From positions 1-64,000 of the forward strand of contig DASTKT010000216.1 of NCBI GenBank assembly GCA_035715725.1: DNA of 64,000 nucleotides, read 5' to 3'. Source of the DNA: JADGGV01 sp035715725. Its GTDB lineage: Bacteria > Gemmatimonadota > Gemmatimonadetes > Longimicrobiales > RSA9. The notes below the pieces were generated by a model. The model searched no databases and was not told the DNA's origin. It saw nothing but the letters and a program-made list of their open reading frames with translations. Of the stretch, positions 17,495 to 27,223 are shown in pieces. A program made the position numbers and the translations under genes. Positions within the stretch are counted from its first letter, which is position 1, and every line of letters starts with the position of its first letter.

Positions 17495-20362
17495 ATGAGA
17501 ACCTCCAGACCAGAGTTCCACCGAGAGTTCCACAACCGCACGCGCCGCCGGCTGCGGCTGCGCGTGCCGACCCTGCTGGCGCTGGCGGCGCTGGTGGCGT
17601 GCAGCGAAGGGGAGCCGACGCTGCCCGATGGGACGGTAGCGAGTGCGTCGCGGCGCGACGCGAGCCAGTCGGGGATCGATGTCAGCCCGGCGGCCGATAC
17701 GCTGCGCATCGGCGAGAGCGTGAAGCTGACGGCCACGCTGCAGACGTCGAAGACCTGGAACAAGCGGAGCTGGACGACGTCGGATGCGGCGGTGGCGAGC
17801 GTGGACAAGGAAGGGGTGGTGACGGGGGTGGGGGTGGGCACCGCGACGATCAAGGCGCAGAGCGGGCCGAACTGGGGCACGGCGCTGATCACGGTGGTGG
17901 ACTCGGCTGCGCCCGCGCAGCCGTCGGCGGTGCCCGCGAGCGTGGTGAAGGTGAGCGGGGATGGGCAGACGGCGGTGGTGGGCGCGACGCTCGCCTCGCC
18001 GCTCGTGGTGAAGGTGGTGGACAAGAACGGGGCGGCGGTGGCGGGCGCGATGGTGACGTGGGCGACGGCGTCGGGGTCGCTGAGCCCGTCGTCGGTGCTG
18101 TCGGATGCGCAGGGGCAGGCGCGGTCGTCGTGGACGGTGGGGACGACGGCGGGGACCGTGCAGGCGACGGCGACCGTGAGCGGGCTGACGCCGGTGACGT
18201 TCACGGCGAGCGTGACCTCGGCGCCGTCGTCGTCGGGGGGGCTGGCGAACGAGTGCGCCACGCCGCGCTCCGGGTGGATCTGGTGCGACGACTTCGACCA
18301 GGACCGCCTGAGCCGCTACTTCGAGGTCACGACGGACAACGGCAGCTTCGGCCGCGTCGCCGGGGTGGGGGCGGACGGCTCGACCGGGATGCGCGCCCGC
18401 TGGTCGACCGCCGGGCAGGTCGCGGCGGGGAACCTGAAGCTCGCGTTCGGGCGGACGCCGTCGTCGTACATGCGGCCCGTCGATGCGGGGACCGCGAACT
18501 ACCGTGAGATCTACTGGCGCGTCTACGTGCGCAACCAGCCCGGCTGGACCGGGGGCGGCGGCTACAAGTTCACGCGGGCCGCGGTCTTCGCGAACTCGAG
18601 CTGGGCCGAGGCGATGATCGCGCACGTCTGGACCGGGGGCACGTCGAGCACGCTGACGCTGGACCCGGCGTCCGGCACGGACGACGCCGGCAACCTGAAG
18701 ACGACGACCTACAACGACTTCAACAACCTGCGCTGGCTGGGCGCGGTGACCGGCAAGACGCCGATCTTCGACGCCGCGCACGTGGGCCAGTGGTACTGCG
18801 TCGAATCGCACGTCCGGCTGAACGACGCCGGGCAGTCCAACGGCGTGTTCGAGTTCTGGGTGAACGGCGCGCTGGAGGCGCGCAGCGCGAACCTGAACTG
18901 GCTCGGCTCGTTCTCGGCGTACGGCATCAACTCGATTCTCCTCGAGAACTACTGGAACACCGGCGCGCCGCAGCCCGAGGAGCGCTACTTCGACAACTTC
19001 GTGGTGAGCACGCAGCCGATCGGCTGCGGCTCGAGCTCGAGCCCGCCGCCCACGACGACGATCTCGAGCGTGTCGGTGAAGCCGGACAGCGCGGCGGTGG
19101 CGGTCGGGTCGACGGTCACGCTGAACGCGACGGTGACGGACGGCTCGGGCAGCTCGGTGGGCGGAGCCACGTGGACGTCGCTCTCGAGCGGCATCGCGAC
19201 GGTCAGCTCGACCGGTGTGGTGAAGGGGATGGCCCAGGGGCGCGCCGGGATCGTGGCGGCGGCCGGCGGCAAGGCGGACACGGCGTTCGTCTCCGTGACG
19301 CAGCAGACCGCCTCGAAGGTCACGGTCTCGCCGAAGACGGCGTCGATCGCGACGGGCGCGACGGTGCAGCTCTCGGCCACGGTCTATGACGCGACCGGGA
19401 CCGCGATGAGCGGCGCGACGAAGACGTGGACGAGCGTGAGCCCGTCCATCGCGACCGTGAGCTCGTCGGGGCTGGTGACGGGCGTGGCCGCGGGCACGGC
19501 GAAGGTCGTCGTCGCCGCGGCGGCCAACGTCACCGACACGGCCGTCGTGACGGTGACGGCGCCGTCGTCGCCGCCGCCGTCGGGGTCGTACACGAAGGTG
19601 ATCGGCCAGGACTGGTCGACCTACGCGAGCGACTCGGACCTGAAGTCGAAGAACCTCTTCACGTTCAACGGCGGGGACGCGTCGGCCTACTACCAGCTCG
19701 TCTCCGACCCGACGTTCGGCAAGGCGGTGCGCATCACGTTCCCGCAGAACAGCGGGAGCGGCGGCAGCGCTCCGCGCCTCGAGCAGTACTTCCCGGCGAT
19801 CGACAAGATGTGGTACCGCTGGCGCATGAAGTTCACGCCGGGATGGACCACGGTCGGCCCGGACCCCTCGGGGTGGGCGGACTCCTACAAGATCGCGTTC
19901 TGGCTGTGGAACGGTTACTGGGGCCGCGGCGAGCTGCAGTACTCGAACGCGACGCAGTACATCACCGAGACGACGGCGCAGGATCCGAGCACGGGGCAGT
20001 GGCTGAACTACAGCCGGACGCCGCTGGCGGGGAGCGCCTCCGACTTCGGCTCGGAGACGACCGAGTGGAGCGACGGCGAGTGGTGGGAGTTCGTCGTCTA
20101 CTACGAGAAGACGGGCGCGACGACGGCTCGCCAGTACTACTGGCGCCGGCGGCTGACCAACGGCGGGCAGGTGGCCAACAACCCGTGGGTGTTCTACGGC
20201 TACACGTGGGCCGGGAGCACGACGCCGCAGGTGAGCGGGATCACGCTCGGGGGGAACAAGAACAAGAACAACCCGACGACGATGTACCTGACCTGGGGTC
20301 CGTTCGAGGTCGTCGACGGGAGCAAGTACCCGAATCCCTTCAACATGCCCAACGTGCAGTAG
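17495..20362 (+). CDS. Large multidomain lipoprotein: Big domains and two jelly-roll modules
   Basis: A 955-residue predicted lipoprotein (lipobox LVAC, lipidated Cys36). In order it has a Big_2-type Ig domain (about 60-137), an invasin-like Big_1 domain (about 147-245), and a first beta-rich module with paired Cys (about 250-515, WIWCDDFDQDRL to PIGCGSS). Two more Big_2 domains follow (about 525-700), and then the C-terminal module (about 710-955, YTKVIGQDWSTY to FNMPNVQ). That last module is nearly the same as in the lipoprotein at 14723-15892. The modules resemble concanavalin-like polysaccharide lyases or binding proteins. The protein likely sits on the outer membrane and binds or trims exopolysaccharide. 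Start ATG 17495 gives the signal peptide; no strong ribosome-binding site is seen. Confidence 0.82.
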   Translation: MRTSRPEFHREFHNRTRRRLRLRVPTLLALAALVACSEGEPTLPDGTVASASRRDASQSGIDVSPAADTLRIGESVKLTATLQTSKTWNKRSWTTSDAAVASVDKEGVVTGVGVGTATIKAQSGPNWGTALITVVDSAAPAQPSAVPASVVKVSGDGQTAVVGATLASPLVVKVVDKNGAAVAGAMVTWATASGSLSPSSVLSDAQGQARSSWTVGTTAGTVQATATVSGLTPVTFTASVTSAPSSSGGLANECATPRSGWIWCDDFDQDRLSRYFEVTTDNGSFGRVAGVGADGSTGMRARWSTAGQVAAGNLKLAFGRTPSSYMRPVDAGTANYREIYWRVYVRNQPGWTGGGGYKFTRAAVFANSSWAEAMIAHVWTGGTSSTLTLDPASGTDDAGNLKTTTYNDFNNLRWLGAVTGKTPIFDAAHVGQWYCVESHVRLNDAGQSNGVFEFWVNGALEARSANLNWLGSFSAYGINSILLENYWNTGAPQPEERYFDNFVVSTQPIGCGSSSSPPPTTTISSVSVKPDSAAVAVGSTVTLNATVTDGSGSSVGGATWTSLSSGIATVSSTGVVKGMAQGRAGIVAAAGGKADTAFVSVTQQTASKVTVSPKTASIATGATVQLSATVYDATGTAMSGATKTWTSVSPSIATVSSSGLVTGVAAGTAKVVVAAAANVTDTAVVTVTAPSSPPPSGSYTKVIGQDWSTYASDSDLKSKNLFTFNGGDASAYYQLVSDPTFGKAVRITFPQNSGSGGSAPRLEQYFPAIDKMWYRWRMKFTPGWTTVGPDPSGWADSYKIAFWLWNGYWGRGELQYSNATQYITETTAQDPSTGQWLNYSRTPLAGSASDFGSETTEWSDGEWWEFVVYYEKTGATTARQYYWRRRLTNGGQVANNPWVFYGYTWAGSTTPQVSGITLGGNKNKNNPTTMYLTWGPFEVVDGSKYPNPFNMPNVQ

Positions 20363-20371
20363 CTGGGCGGC

Positions 20372-20391
20372 AGCCGGACCGCACTCCGGCT
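20372..20391 (+). terminator. 3' hairpin, paralogue copy
   Basis: AGCCGGA and TCCGGCT form a perfect seven-pair stem around CCGCAC just after the stop. It matches the hairpin at 15891-15910 behind the paralogous gene, and the classical terminator at 20403 follows it. Confidence 0.5.
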
Positions 20392-20402
20392 GCGTGGTGA
20401 CC

Positions 20403-20441
20403 GGCGCCCGGCCTCCATCGAGGCCGGGCGCCCGGTTTTTT
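20403..20441 (+). terminator. Strong Rho-independent terminator
   Basis: GGCGCCCGGCCT (20403-20414) and AGGCCGGGCGCC (20421-20432) form a perfect twelve-pair stem with the loop CCATCG, followed by CGG and six T residues (20436-20441). It ends the large lipoprotein transcript and is the clearest intrinsic terminator in the window. Confidence 0.93.
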
Positions 20442-20481
20442 CCGCTTGCGTTTCCTCCCGCCGGAAACACACGTTGGCCGC

Positions 20482-21684
20482 ATGCGCCTCGGCTACGTCT
20501 GGGACTGCGAGTATCCGTGGGACGTGCGGACCGAGAAGGTCTGCGCCGCGCTCGCCGCGGCCGGGCACGACGTGCACATCCTGGCGCGCAATCGGGAGCG
20601 GGCGCCGCTCGCGGAGGCGCGCGCGGAGGGGATGGTGCACCGGATGGCGCCGCTCCCCTGGCTGGGACGCCGGCTCGACCGCGCGACCAGCTTCCCCGCG
20701 TTCTTCAACCCGCGCTGGGCGCGGCACGTCCTCGGCGTCGCGCGGCGGGCCGGCGTCGAGCTGCTCGCGGTGCGCGACCTGCCGCTCGCGCCGACGGCGC
20801 TCTGGGCGGGGCGCCGGCTGCGCATCCCGGTCGTCATCGACATGGCCGAGAACTACCCGGCGATGATCCGCGAGACGTGGGACGCCGGGCGCCAGGGGCC
20901 GCTCGACGTCCTCGTGCGCAACCCGTCGGCGGTCGAGGCGGTGGAGCGCTGGGCGCTGCCGCGCGCCGACCGCGTGCTCGTGGTGGTGGAGGAGTCCGCG
21001 GAGCGGATCCGCGCGCTCGGGGTGCGGCCGGAGCGCATCGCCGTGGTGTCGAACACGCCGCCGCTCGAGCGCGTGCAAGCGCCGCCCCGCCCGGCGCGCG
21101 ACCGGGCGGCGCCGCTCGAGCTGGTCTACCTCGGACTGATGGAGGTGGCGCGCGGCGTCGCCGACGTGCTGAGGGCCGTCCGCATCCTGCGCGACCGCGG
21201 CGAGGCGGTGCGGCTGCGCCTGATCGGGGCGGGGCGCGACCTGCCGCTCTTCCAGTCGCTGGCCGCCGAGCTCGGCCTGGGTCCCGAGTCCGTCCGCTTC
21301 CTCGGCCAGCTCCCGCACGCGGACGCGCTCCGCCTGACCGGCGAGGCGGATGCGGGCGTGGTGCCGCACCACGCCGACGACTCCTGGAACACGACGATCC
21401 CGAACAAGCTGTTCGACTACATGGCGCTCGGCCTCCCCGTCGTCAGCTCCGACGCGGCGCCGTGCGCCCGGGTGCTGCGCGAGACCGGCGCGGGCGTGGT
21501 CTTCCGCTCCCGCGACGCGGCCTCGCTCGCCGACGCCGTCGCGCCGCTGCGCGAGCCGGAGCGGCGCGCGCGGCTGGGCGCGGCCGGGCGCGCCGCGATC
21601 CTGGCGCGCTACCACTGGGAGCGCGACGCGCGCGTCCTGGTCGAGACGCTCGAGGCGGCCGCGGCGTCCGGCGCCCGCCGGTGA
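20482..21684 (+). CDS. Glycosyltransferase family 4
   Basis: A 400-residue GT4 enzyme beginning MRLGYVWDCEYPWDVRTEKV. The first Rossmann domain contains HDVHILARNRER and VVIDMAENYPAM, and the second half has VYLGLMEVARGVADVLRAV, RLIGAGRDLPLFQSL, HADDSWNTTIPNKLFDYMAL and GLPVVSSDAAPC. The E-x7-E region is replaced by the NKLFDYMALGLPVV form seen in related capsule enzymes. ATG 20482 starts the conserved N-terminal strand; a TTG at 20446 would add an unconvincing extension that runs back towards the terminator. It stands at the head of a unit that includes a sugar importer, with about 110 bases between. The donor sugar is unknown. Confidence 0.87.
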   Translation: MRLGYVWDCEYPWDVRTEKVCAALAAAGHDVHILARNRERAPLAEARAEGMVHRMAPLPWLGRRLDRATSFPAFFNPRWARHVLGVARRAGVELLAVRDLPLAPTALWAGRRLRIPVVIDMAENYPAMIRETWDAGRQGPLDVLVRNPSAVEAVERWALPRADRVLVVVEESAERIRALGVRPERIAVVSNTPPLERVQAPPRPARDRAAPLELVYLGLMEVARGVADVLRAVRILRDRGEAVRLRLIGAGRDLPLFQSLAAELGLGPESVRFLGQLPHADALRLTGEADAGVVPHHADDSWNTTIPNKLFDYMALGLPVVSSDAAPCARVLRETGAGVVFRSRDAASLADAVAPLREPERRARLGAAGRAAILARYHWERDARVLVETLEAAAASGARR

Positions 21685-21793
21685 TGCCGCACGCGCAGCT
21701 CCGGCGAGTCCGGGCGCGGCCGCGCGCGTTGCCGCGTCCCCGCCGCCACGCCATCTTCCCGCCCGGAAACCCACGTCACCGCCCGGACCCGCC

Positions 21794-22864
21794 ATGTCTC
21801 AGCGAACTCGCGCCCGGCGGGGAGCCCGCCGCCGGTCCGCCGCATCCACGCTCCGGCTCGCGCTCGCGGGGATCGCCCGCACGCGGCACGCGGCCTCGCC
21901 CGCGCTCCTCGCGCTCGCCCTCGCGGCCGCCGCCGGCTGCGGCCGCTCGCAGGCCGCGGGTGGAAGCAGCGGCACTCCCGGCCGCGCCGACCTCCGCATC
22001 GTCGTCGTGACGCACGGCCAGTCGTCGGACCCGTTCTGGTCGGTGGTCGCGAACGGCGTGCGCGACGGCGCGCGGGACATGGGCGTGAAGGTGGAGTACC
22101 AGGCGCCGCCCTCCTTCGACATGGTCGCGATGAGCAACCTGATCGACGCGGCGGTGGCGACGAAGCCGGCGGGGCTCGTCGTCTCGATCCCGGACCCGGC
22201 GGCGCTCGGGACGTCGATCCGCGCGGCGGTCGCGGCCGGGATCCCCGTCGTCTCGATCAACTCGGGCGCGGACGCCTACAAGCGGCTGGGCGTCCTCGCG
22301 CACGTCGGGCAGACGGAGTACGAGGCCGGCGTCGGCGCGGGCGAGCGGATGGCGGGCGCGGGGATCCGCCGGGCGCTGTGCGTGAACCACGAGGTCGGCA
22401 ACGCGTCGCAGGACCAGCGCTGCCGCGGCTTCGCCGATGCGCTCCGGAAGGCGGGCGGCTCGGTGGACGTGCTCGCCGTGAACCTCTCCGACCCGGACGA
22501 CACGCAGCAGCGGATCGCCGGGGCGCTGCGGCGCGACCCGCGGGTCCGCGGCGTGCTCACGCTCGGGCCGGCGGCGGCGGACCCGGCACTCGCGGCGCTG
22601 CGCGGCATCGGCCGAAGCGACGTCGCCTTCGCGACGTTCGACCTGACGCCGCGCGTGCTCCAGGCGCTGCAGGACGGGCGGATGCTCTTCGCGATCGACC
22701 AGCAGCAGTACCTCCAGGGGTATCTGCCGATCGTGCTCCTGACGAAGTACCGCGAGACGGGGACGCTCCCCGGCGGCGGCGACGTGATCCGGACCGGGCC
22801 GGGCTTCGTGACGCGGGAGACCGCGGCACGCGTCGTGGAGCTGGCCGGGCGCGGGATCCGCTAG
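21794..22864 (+). CDS. Sugar ABC transporter substrate-binding lipoprotein
   Basis: A 356-residue periplasmic-binding protein of the RbsB/Peripla_BP_4 family. A long basic N-terminus is followed by a hydrophobic stretch and lipobox AAGC (Cys49). The mature protein begins IVVVTHGQSSDPFWSVVANG, then has VEYQAPPSFDMVAMSNLID, PAGLVVSIPDPAAL, IPVVSINSG and the C-lobe QGYLPIVLLTKY. It would capture a sugar or related ligand outside the membrane and pass it to the adjacent permease and ATPase. The stop is one base from the GTG start of the permease. Ligand identity cannot be inferred. Confidence 0.92.
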   Translation: MSQRTRARRGARRRSAASTLRLALAGIARTRHAASPALLALALAAAAGCGRSQAAGGSSGTPGRADLRIVVVTHGQSSDPFWSVVANGVRDGARDMGVKVEYQAPPSFDMVAMSNLIDAAVATKPAGLVVSIPDPAALGTSIRAAVAAGIPVVSINSGADAYKRLGVLAHVGQTEYEAGVGAGERMAGAGIRRALCVNHEVGNASQDQRCRGFADALRKAGGSVDVLAVNLSDPDDTQQRIAGALRRDPRVRGVLTLGPAAADPALAALRGIGRSDVAFATFDLTPRVLQALQDGRMLFAIDQQQYLQGYLPIVLLTKYRETGTLPGGGDVIRTGPGFVTRETAARVVELAGRGIR

Positions 22865-22865
22865 C

Positions 22866-23857
22866 GTGGCCGGGCGCGGGCGGCTGCCGGCGGCGCTCGC
22901 GCGCCCGGAGCTGGGCGCGCTCGCCGGGACCGCGCTCGTCTGGGTCCTGTTCGCCGTGCTGGCCGGCGCGCCGTTCCTGGGCGCGCCCGGCACGGCGGCG
23001 TACCTGAACGCGGCCGCGCCGCTCGCGATCCTGGCCGTGCCGGTCGCGCTCCTGATGGTCGCCGGCGAGTTCGACCTGTCCGTCGGCTCGGTCGTCGGCG
23101 CCGCGGGGATGACGATCGCGCTCCTCGCCGGCCCGCTCGGCTGGGGGCTCTGGCCCGCCCTCGCCGCCGCGCTCCTCCTCGCCATCGCGGTCGGCGCGCT
23201 GAACGGCGTCGTCGTCACGCGCACCCGCCTGCCGTCCTTCATCGTCACGCTGGCCACGCTCTTCGTGCTGCGCGGCCTCACGATCGGCGCGAGCCGCGCG
23301 CTCACCGGCCGCACCCAGCTCGGCGGGCTCGAGGCGACGCCGGGCTACGACAGCGCCCGGCTGCTCTTCGCCGTCGAGGCCGGGCCGTTCCGCGTCTCGA
23401 TCCTCTGGGCGACCGCCGTCGTCGTCGCCGGCGGCTTCGTGCTCCACCGCACCCGCTTCGGCAACCACATCCAGGCGACGGGCGGCGCCGCCGACGCCGC
23501 GCGCAGCCTCGGCGTCCCCGTGCACCGGCTCAAGGTCGCGCTCTTCTGCCTGACCGCCGTGGCGGCGTGGCTCGTGGCCGCGCTCCAGGCCGTGCGCTAC
23601 ACCGGCGCCGATGTGCTGCGCGGCCAGGGGCTCGAGTTCCAGGCGATCGTCGCCGCGGTCATCGGCGGCACGCTCCTGTCCGGCGGCTACGGCTCCGTCG
23701 TCGGCGCGGCGCTCGGCGCGCTGATCTTCGGGATCGTGCAGCAGGGGCTCGTGCTGGTCGGCGTCGACGCGGACTGGTTCCAGGTCTTCCTGGGCGCCGT
23801 GCTCCTCGCCGCGGTGCTCTTCAACGGCTGGGTCCGCCGCCGGGCGCTGGAGGCGCG

Positions 23858-23861
<4 letters not shown>
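22866..23861 (+). CDS. Sugar ABC transporter permease (RbsC-like)
   Basis: A 331-residue permease with eight to ten hydrophobic segments and the family-defining GEFDLSVGSVVGAAGM motif, equivalent to the IDLSVG region of ribose/xylose permeases (BPD_transp_2). LPSFIVTLATLFVLRGL and GLEFQAIVAAVIGGTLLSGG are also characteristic. It forms the membrane channel with the substrate-binding protein upstream and the ATPase downstream. The GTG at 22866 follows the upstream stop by one base, and its stop overlaps the next GTG (GTGA), so the three genes form one coupled importer operon. Confidence 0.93.
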
Positions 23862-24757
<896 letters not shown>

Positions 24758-25088
24758 ACGGAAGGGGCGTCACGCGAAGACGCGGAGTTCTTGGAGACGC
24801 GGAGAGGGTGGTTGGCCGGGCTCCGGGCGTTCGCTGGGTCCCTGAACGGAAAAGTGTCACACGGAGGCACGGAGAGCACGGAGGGGGAGCTCGCGGGAGG
24901 TGGCCGGTGCCCGGGGCACGCACCTTCCTTTTTGGGTCATTCCGGGCGTCCGAGCGGGAGCGGGGTGGGGCCGTGAATTGCCATGGCCAGCGTCCCCCCG
25001 CCGGCTGCGGGTGCCCGGCTCCGTGGCTCCTTCGTGGACCCCGTGTCTCCGTGTGAGCCCAAATGAAGCTTCGGCCGCCCGCGGACGC
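24758..25088. repeat. Intergenic region with dispersed repeat, copy A (core 24854-25060)
   Basis: The spacer is filled by a repeat of the CACGGAG type. The left end reads GTGTCACACGGAGGCACGG (from 24854). The right end, read on the minus strand, is GGGCTCACACGGAGACACGG (ending 25060), so the ends are imperfect inverted repeats. The internal segment ACGCACCTTCCTTTTTGGG and the following TCATTCCGGGCG recur in copy B at 53478-53660. A further related block, GCGAAGACGCGGAGTTCTTG, precedes it. No coding frame is supported. Confidence 0.7.
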
Positions 25089-26072
25089 TCACCGCGCGTA
25101 CCGCGCGCTCGCCAGCTCGACGATGCCGTGGATCAGCTCGCGGTAGCTCAGGCCCGCGCGCTCCGCGGCGCGCGCGAACTCGGCGTTCCGCTCGAGATAG
25201 CAGTTCGGGTTCGCCTCGATCACGTAGACCTGTCCCGCGTCGGTCACGCGCAGGTCGATGCGGGCATAGTCGCGCAGGCGCAGCGCACGGAACGCCTCGA
25301 CCGCCGTCGCCTGCATCTTCCGCAGCAGCTCCTCGTCGACGTGCTCCGGGAAGATCGAGCGGGTGCCGGCGAACTCGGCGCCCTGGCCGGCGCCGCCGTC
25401 GCCCCACTTGGCCTCGAAGCTGGCGATGCGCGGCCGGCCCGCGGGGAAGCCCGTGAAGTCCAGCTCCATCACCGGGAGCGGCTTCGGCGACTCGTTGCCG
25501 AGGATGCCGACGTAGAACTCGCGGCCGTCGATGAATTCCTCGATGAGCACCGGCTGGCTGAACTCGCGGCCGATCGCGCTCATCGTCTCGAGCAGCTCCT
25601 GCAGGTTCCGGACGACGGACTCCGCGGTCACGCCCAGCGAGGCGTCCTCCTGCGGCGGCTTGACGATGACCGGGAAGTGCAGCTTTCCCGCCCAGTCGAG
25701 ATCGCCACGGTAGACCGTCGCGCCCTCCGGCGTGGCGATGCCGTGGAAGCCGAGCACCTTCTTGGCGATGGACTTGTCGCCGGCGAGGAGGAGGCCGGCC
25801 GGGCTCGAGCCGGTGTAGCGCAGGTGGAGCAGGTTCAGCAGCGCCGCGATGTTCGACTCGAGCGCGCTCTTGCCGCCGAACGACTCGGCCAGGTTGAAGA
25901 CGAGCTCGGGCGGGTTGGCGCAGAGCGCGTCCACGAGGGGCGGCACCCGGTCGGCGACGACGACGCGCGAGACCTCGTGCCCCTCCTCCCGCAGCGCGCC
26001 CTCGAGCTGCCCGAGGACCGGATCCTCGGGCGGTCCGGCGGCATCGTCGGTGTGCAGGATCGTGACCCTCAC
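25089..26072 (-). CDS. ATP-grasp ligase, D-alanine-D-alanine ligase-like
   Basis: A 327-residue ATP-grasp enzyme. The N-terminal segment VTILHTDDAAGPPED and the ELVFNLAESFGGKSALESNI loop resemble D-Ala-D-Ala ligases. The ATP-binding part has GDKSIAKKVLGFHGIATPEG, FPVIVKPPQEDASLGV and VLIEEFIDGREFYVG, and the metal site is YVIEANPNCYLERNAEFA. It would join a carboxylate to an amine using ATP; the true substrates are unknown. The GTG start at 26072 overlaps the stop of the zinc peptidase gene (GTGA) behind AAGGAG, so the two proteins are co-translated. This pairing suggests a linked peptide-bond making and cutting step rather than a cell-wall housekeeping role. Confidence 0.88.
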   Translation of the reverse strand: MRVTILHTDDAAGPPEDPVLGQLEGALREEGHEVSRVVVADRVPPLVDALCANPPELVFNLAESFGGKSALESNIAALLNLLHLRYTGSSPAGLLLAGDKSIAKKVLGFHGIATPEGATVYRGDLDWAGKLHFPVIVKPPQEDASLGVTAESVVRNLQELLETMSAIGREFSQPVLIEEFIDGREFYVGILGNESPKPLPVMELDFTGFPAGRPRIASFEAKWGDGGAGQGAEFAGTRSIFPEHVDEELLRKMQATAVEAFRALRLRDYARIDLRVTDAGQVYVIEANPNCYLERNAEFARAAERAGLSYRELIHGIVELASARYAR

Positions 26073-27097
26073 GGCGTCTCCTTCCAGCTCCGCCCGTCCA
26101 GCGCGTCCGTGTAGCGGAAGTTCATGATGACGGCGGTGCCGAAGGCCGTCAGCTCGATGAGCGTCGAGGCCTCGAGCCCGTGCACGCGAAGGTCGAGCAC
26201 CCGCGCCCGCTCCGTGAGCTGGTCGATGAGCGAGCGCACCACCGTCGTCGCCTCGCCCGTCCAGTAGGCGATGCGGCGCACCAGCTCGCGCCGGTGCGAG
26301 CGCAGGAACTCGGCGGCGCGCTCCGCGTCCGGCGCCTGCTCGGCGGTGGCGAAGATGTTCTGCAGGTCGGCGTCGAAGACCTCCGCGTCGGCCGGGAGAT
26401 GCTCGTTCCAGCCGGTGTAATGCTCGCCGACCGTGTACTGCATGGCCTCCACCGGCAGGTAGTCCGGCAGCGGCTCGGCGTGCACCGGCGGCGGCGTGCG
26501 GCCGATGTCGCGCATCACGGCGTCGACGTACTCGAGCTTCGCCAGCGCCGGCCAGCCGCGGTAGCGCGCGCGCCAGTCGAGCCCCGGCGTCAGCCAGACC
26601 GCGAACGTCTCCGCGAAGTCCTCGTCCGGGTGCTTCTGCGCGTACCAGCCGAGGATGTGGCGCACGTAGTCGCGCGAGTAGGGATCGACCCGGAACCGCT
26701 CGCGGTACGGCCGCGAGTACGGCCCGAACACGCGTCGCCAGTCGGGGCGCTCGTACAGCCGGTAGGCGTAGTTGAACGCGTGCCCCGCCTCGTGGCGCAG
26801 GAACTTGATCGCGTCCGCCTCCCCCTCCACCTCGACCGCGTACTCCTCCTCCAGGCGAGAGAGCCGCCGGTCCGCCAGGTAGAACGGCACGCCGATCAGC
26901 GGCACGCCGTCCGGGCAGCCCCACTCGTCGCTCAGGTAGACGGGCGGCTTGAACGCGAGCCCGCGCTCGTCCAGCTCGCGGTGCAGCTCCTCGACGAGCC
27001 CCTGCACCGGGCTCCCCTCGATGCGCAGCCCCAGCTCGGAGATGCGCCGGCCCAGAAGCGCATCGCGCTCCGGCCCCCAATCCGCGTGATGGTTCAC
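26069..27097 (-). CDS. Putative zinc metallopeptidase (HEAGH)
   Basis: A soluble protein of about 342 residues with the zincin motif HEAGH (about residues 102-106) inside FLRHEAGHAFNYAYRL. Downstream are conserved acidic and Tyr-rich segments (GWYAQKHPDEDFAETFAVW), with Glu residues that could be the third zinc ligand. It fits the putative zinc-binding metallopeptidase group, which lacks a signal peptide. The start is ambiguous: GTG 27097 follows a poly-G run and TTG 27115 is the alternative. It overlaps the ATP-grasp gene by four bases. The peptide substrate is unknown. Confidence 0.82.
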   Translation of the reverse strand: MNHHADWGPERDALLGRRISELGLRIEGSPVQGLVEELHRELDERGLAFKPPVYLSDEWGCPDGVPLIGVPFYLADRRLSRLEEEYAVEVEGEADAIKFLRHEAGHAFNYAYRLYERPDWRRVFGPYSRPYRERFRVDPYSRDYVRHILGWYAQKHPDEDFAETFAVWLTPGLDWRARYRGWPALAKLEYVDAVMRDIGRTPPPVHAEPLPDYLPVEAMQYTVGEHYTGWNEHLPADAEVFDADLQNIFATAEQAPDAERAAEFLRSHRRELVRRIAYWTGEATTVVRSLIDQLTERARVLDLRVHGLEASTLIELTAFGTAVIMNFRYTDALDGRSWKETP

Positions 27098-27223
27098 ACC
27101 CCCCCCGCGGGGCAAGGAGCATACCCGCGTAAACCCCGCCTGCTCTTACGCTTGCTTCTCGAGCCTTCGAGCCTCCGAGCTGTTCTGCCTCCGACGCCCG
27201 CTGCGGCGCGCGATCCGCGCCGC

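Noticed and set aside
20446..20484. TTG start giving a longer glycosyltransferase
   Set aside because: The extra residues do not fit the family N-terminus, which begins with the strand at ATG 20482; the TTG lies just after the terminator.
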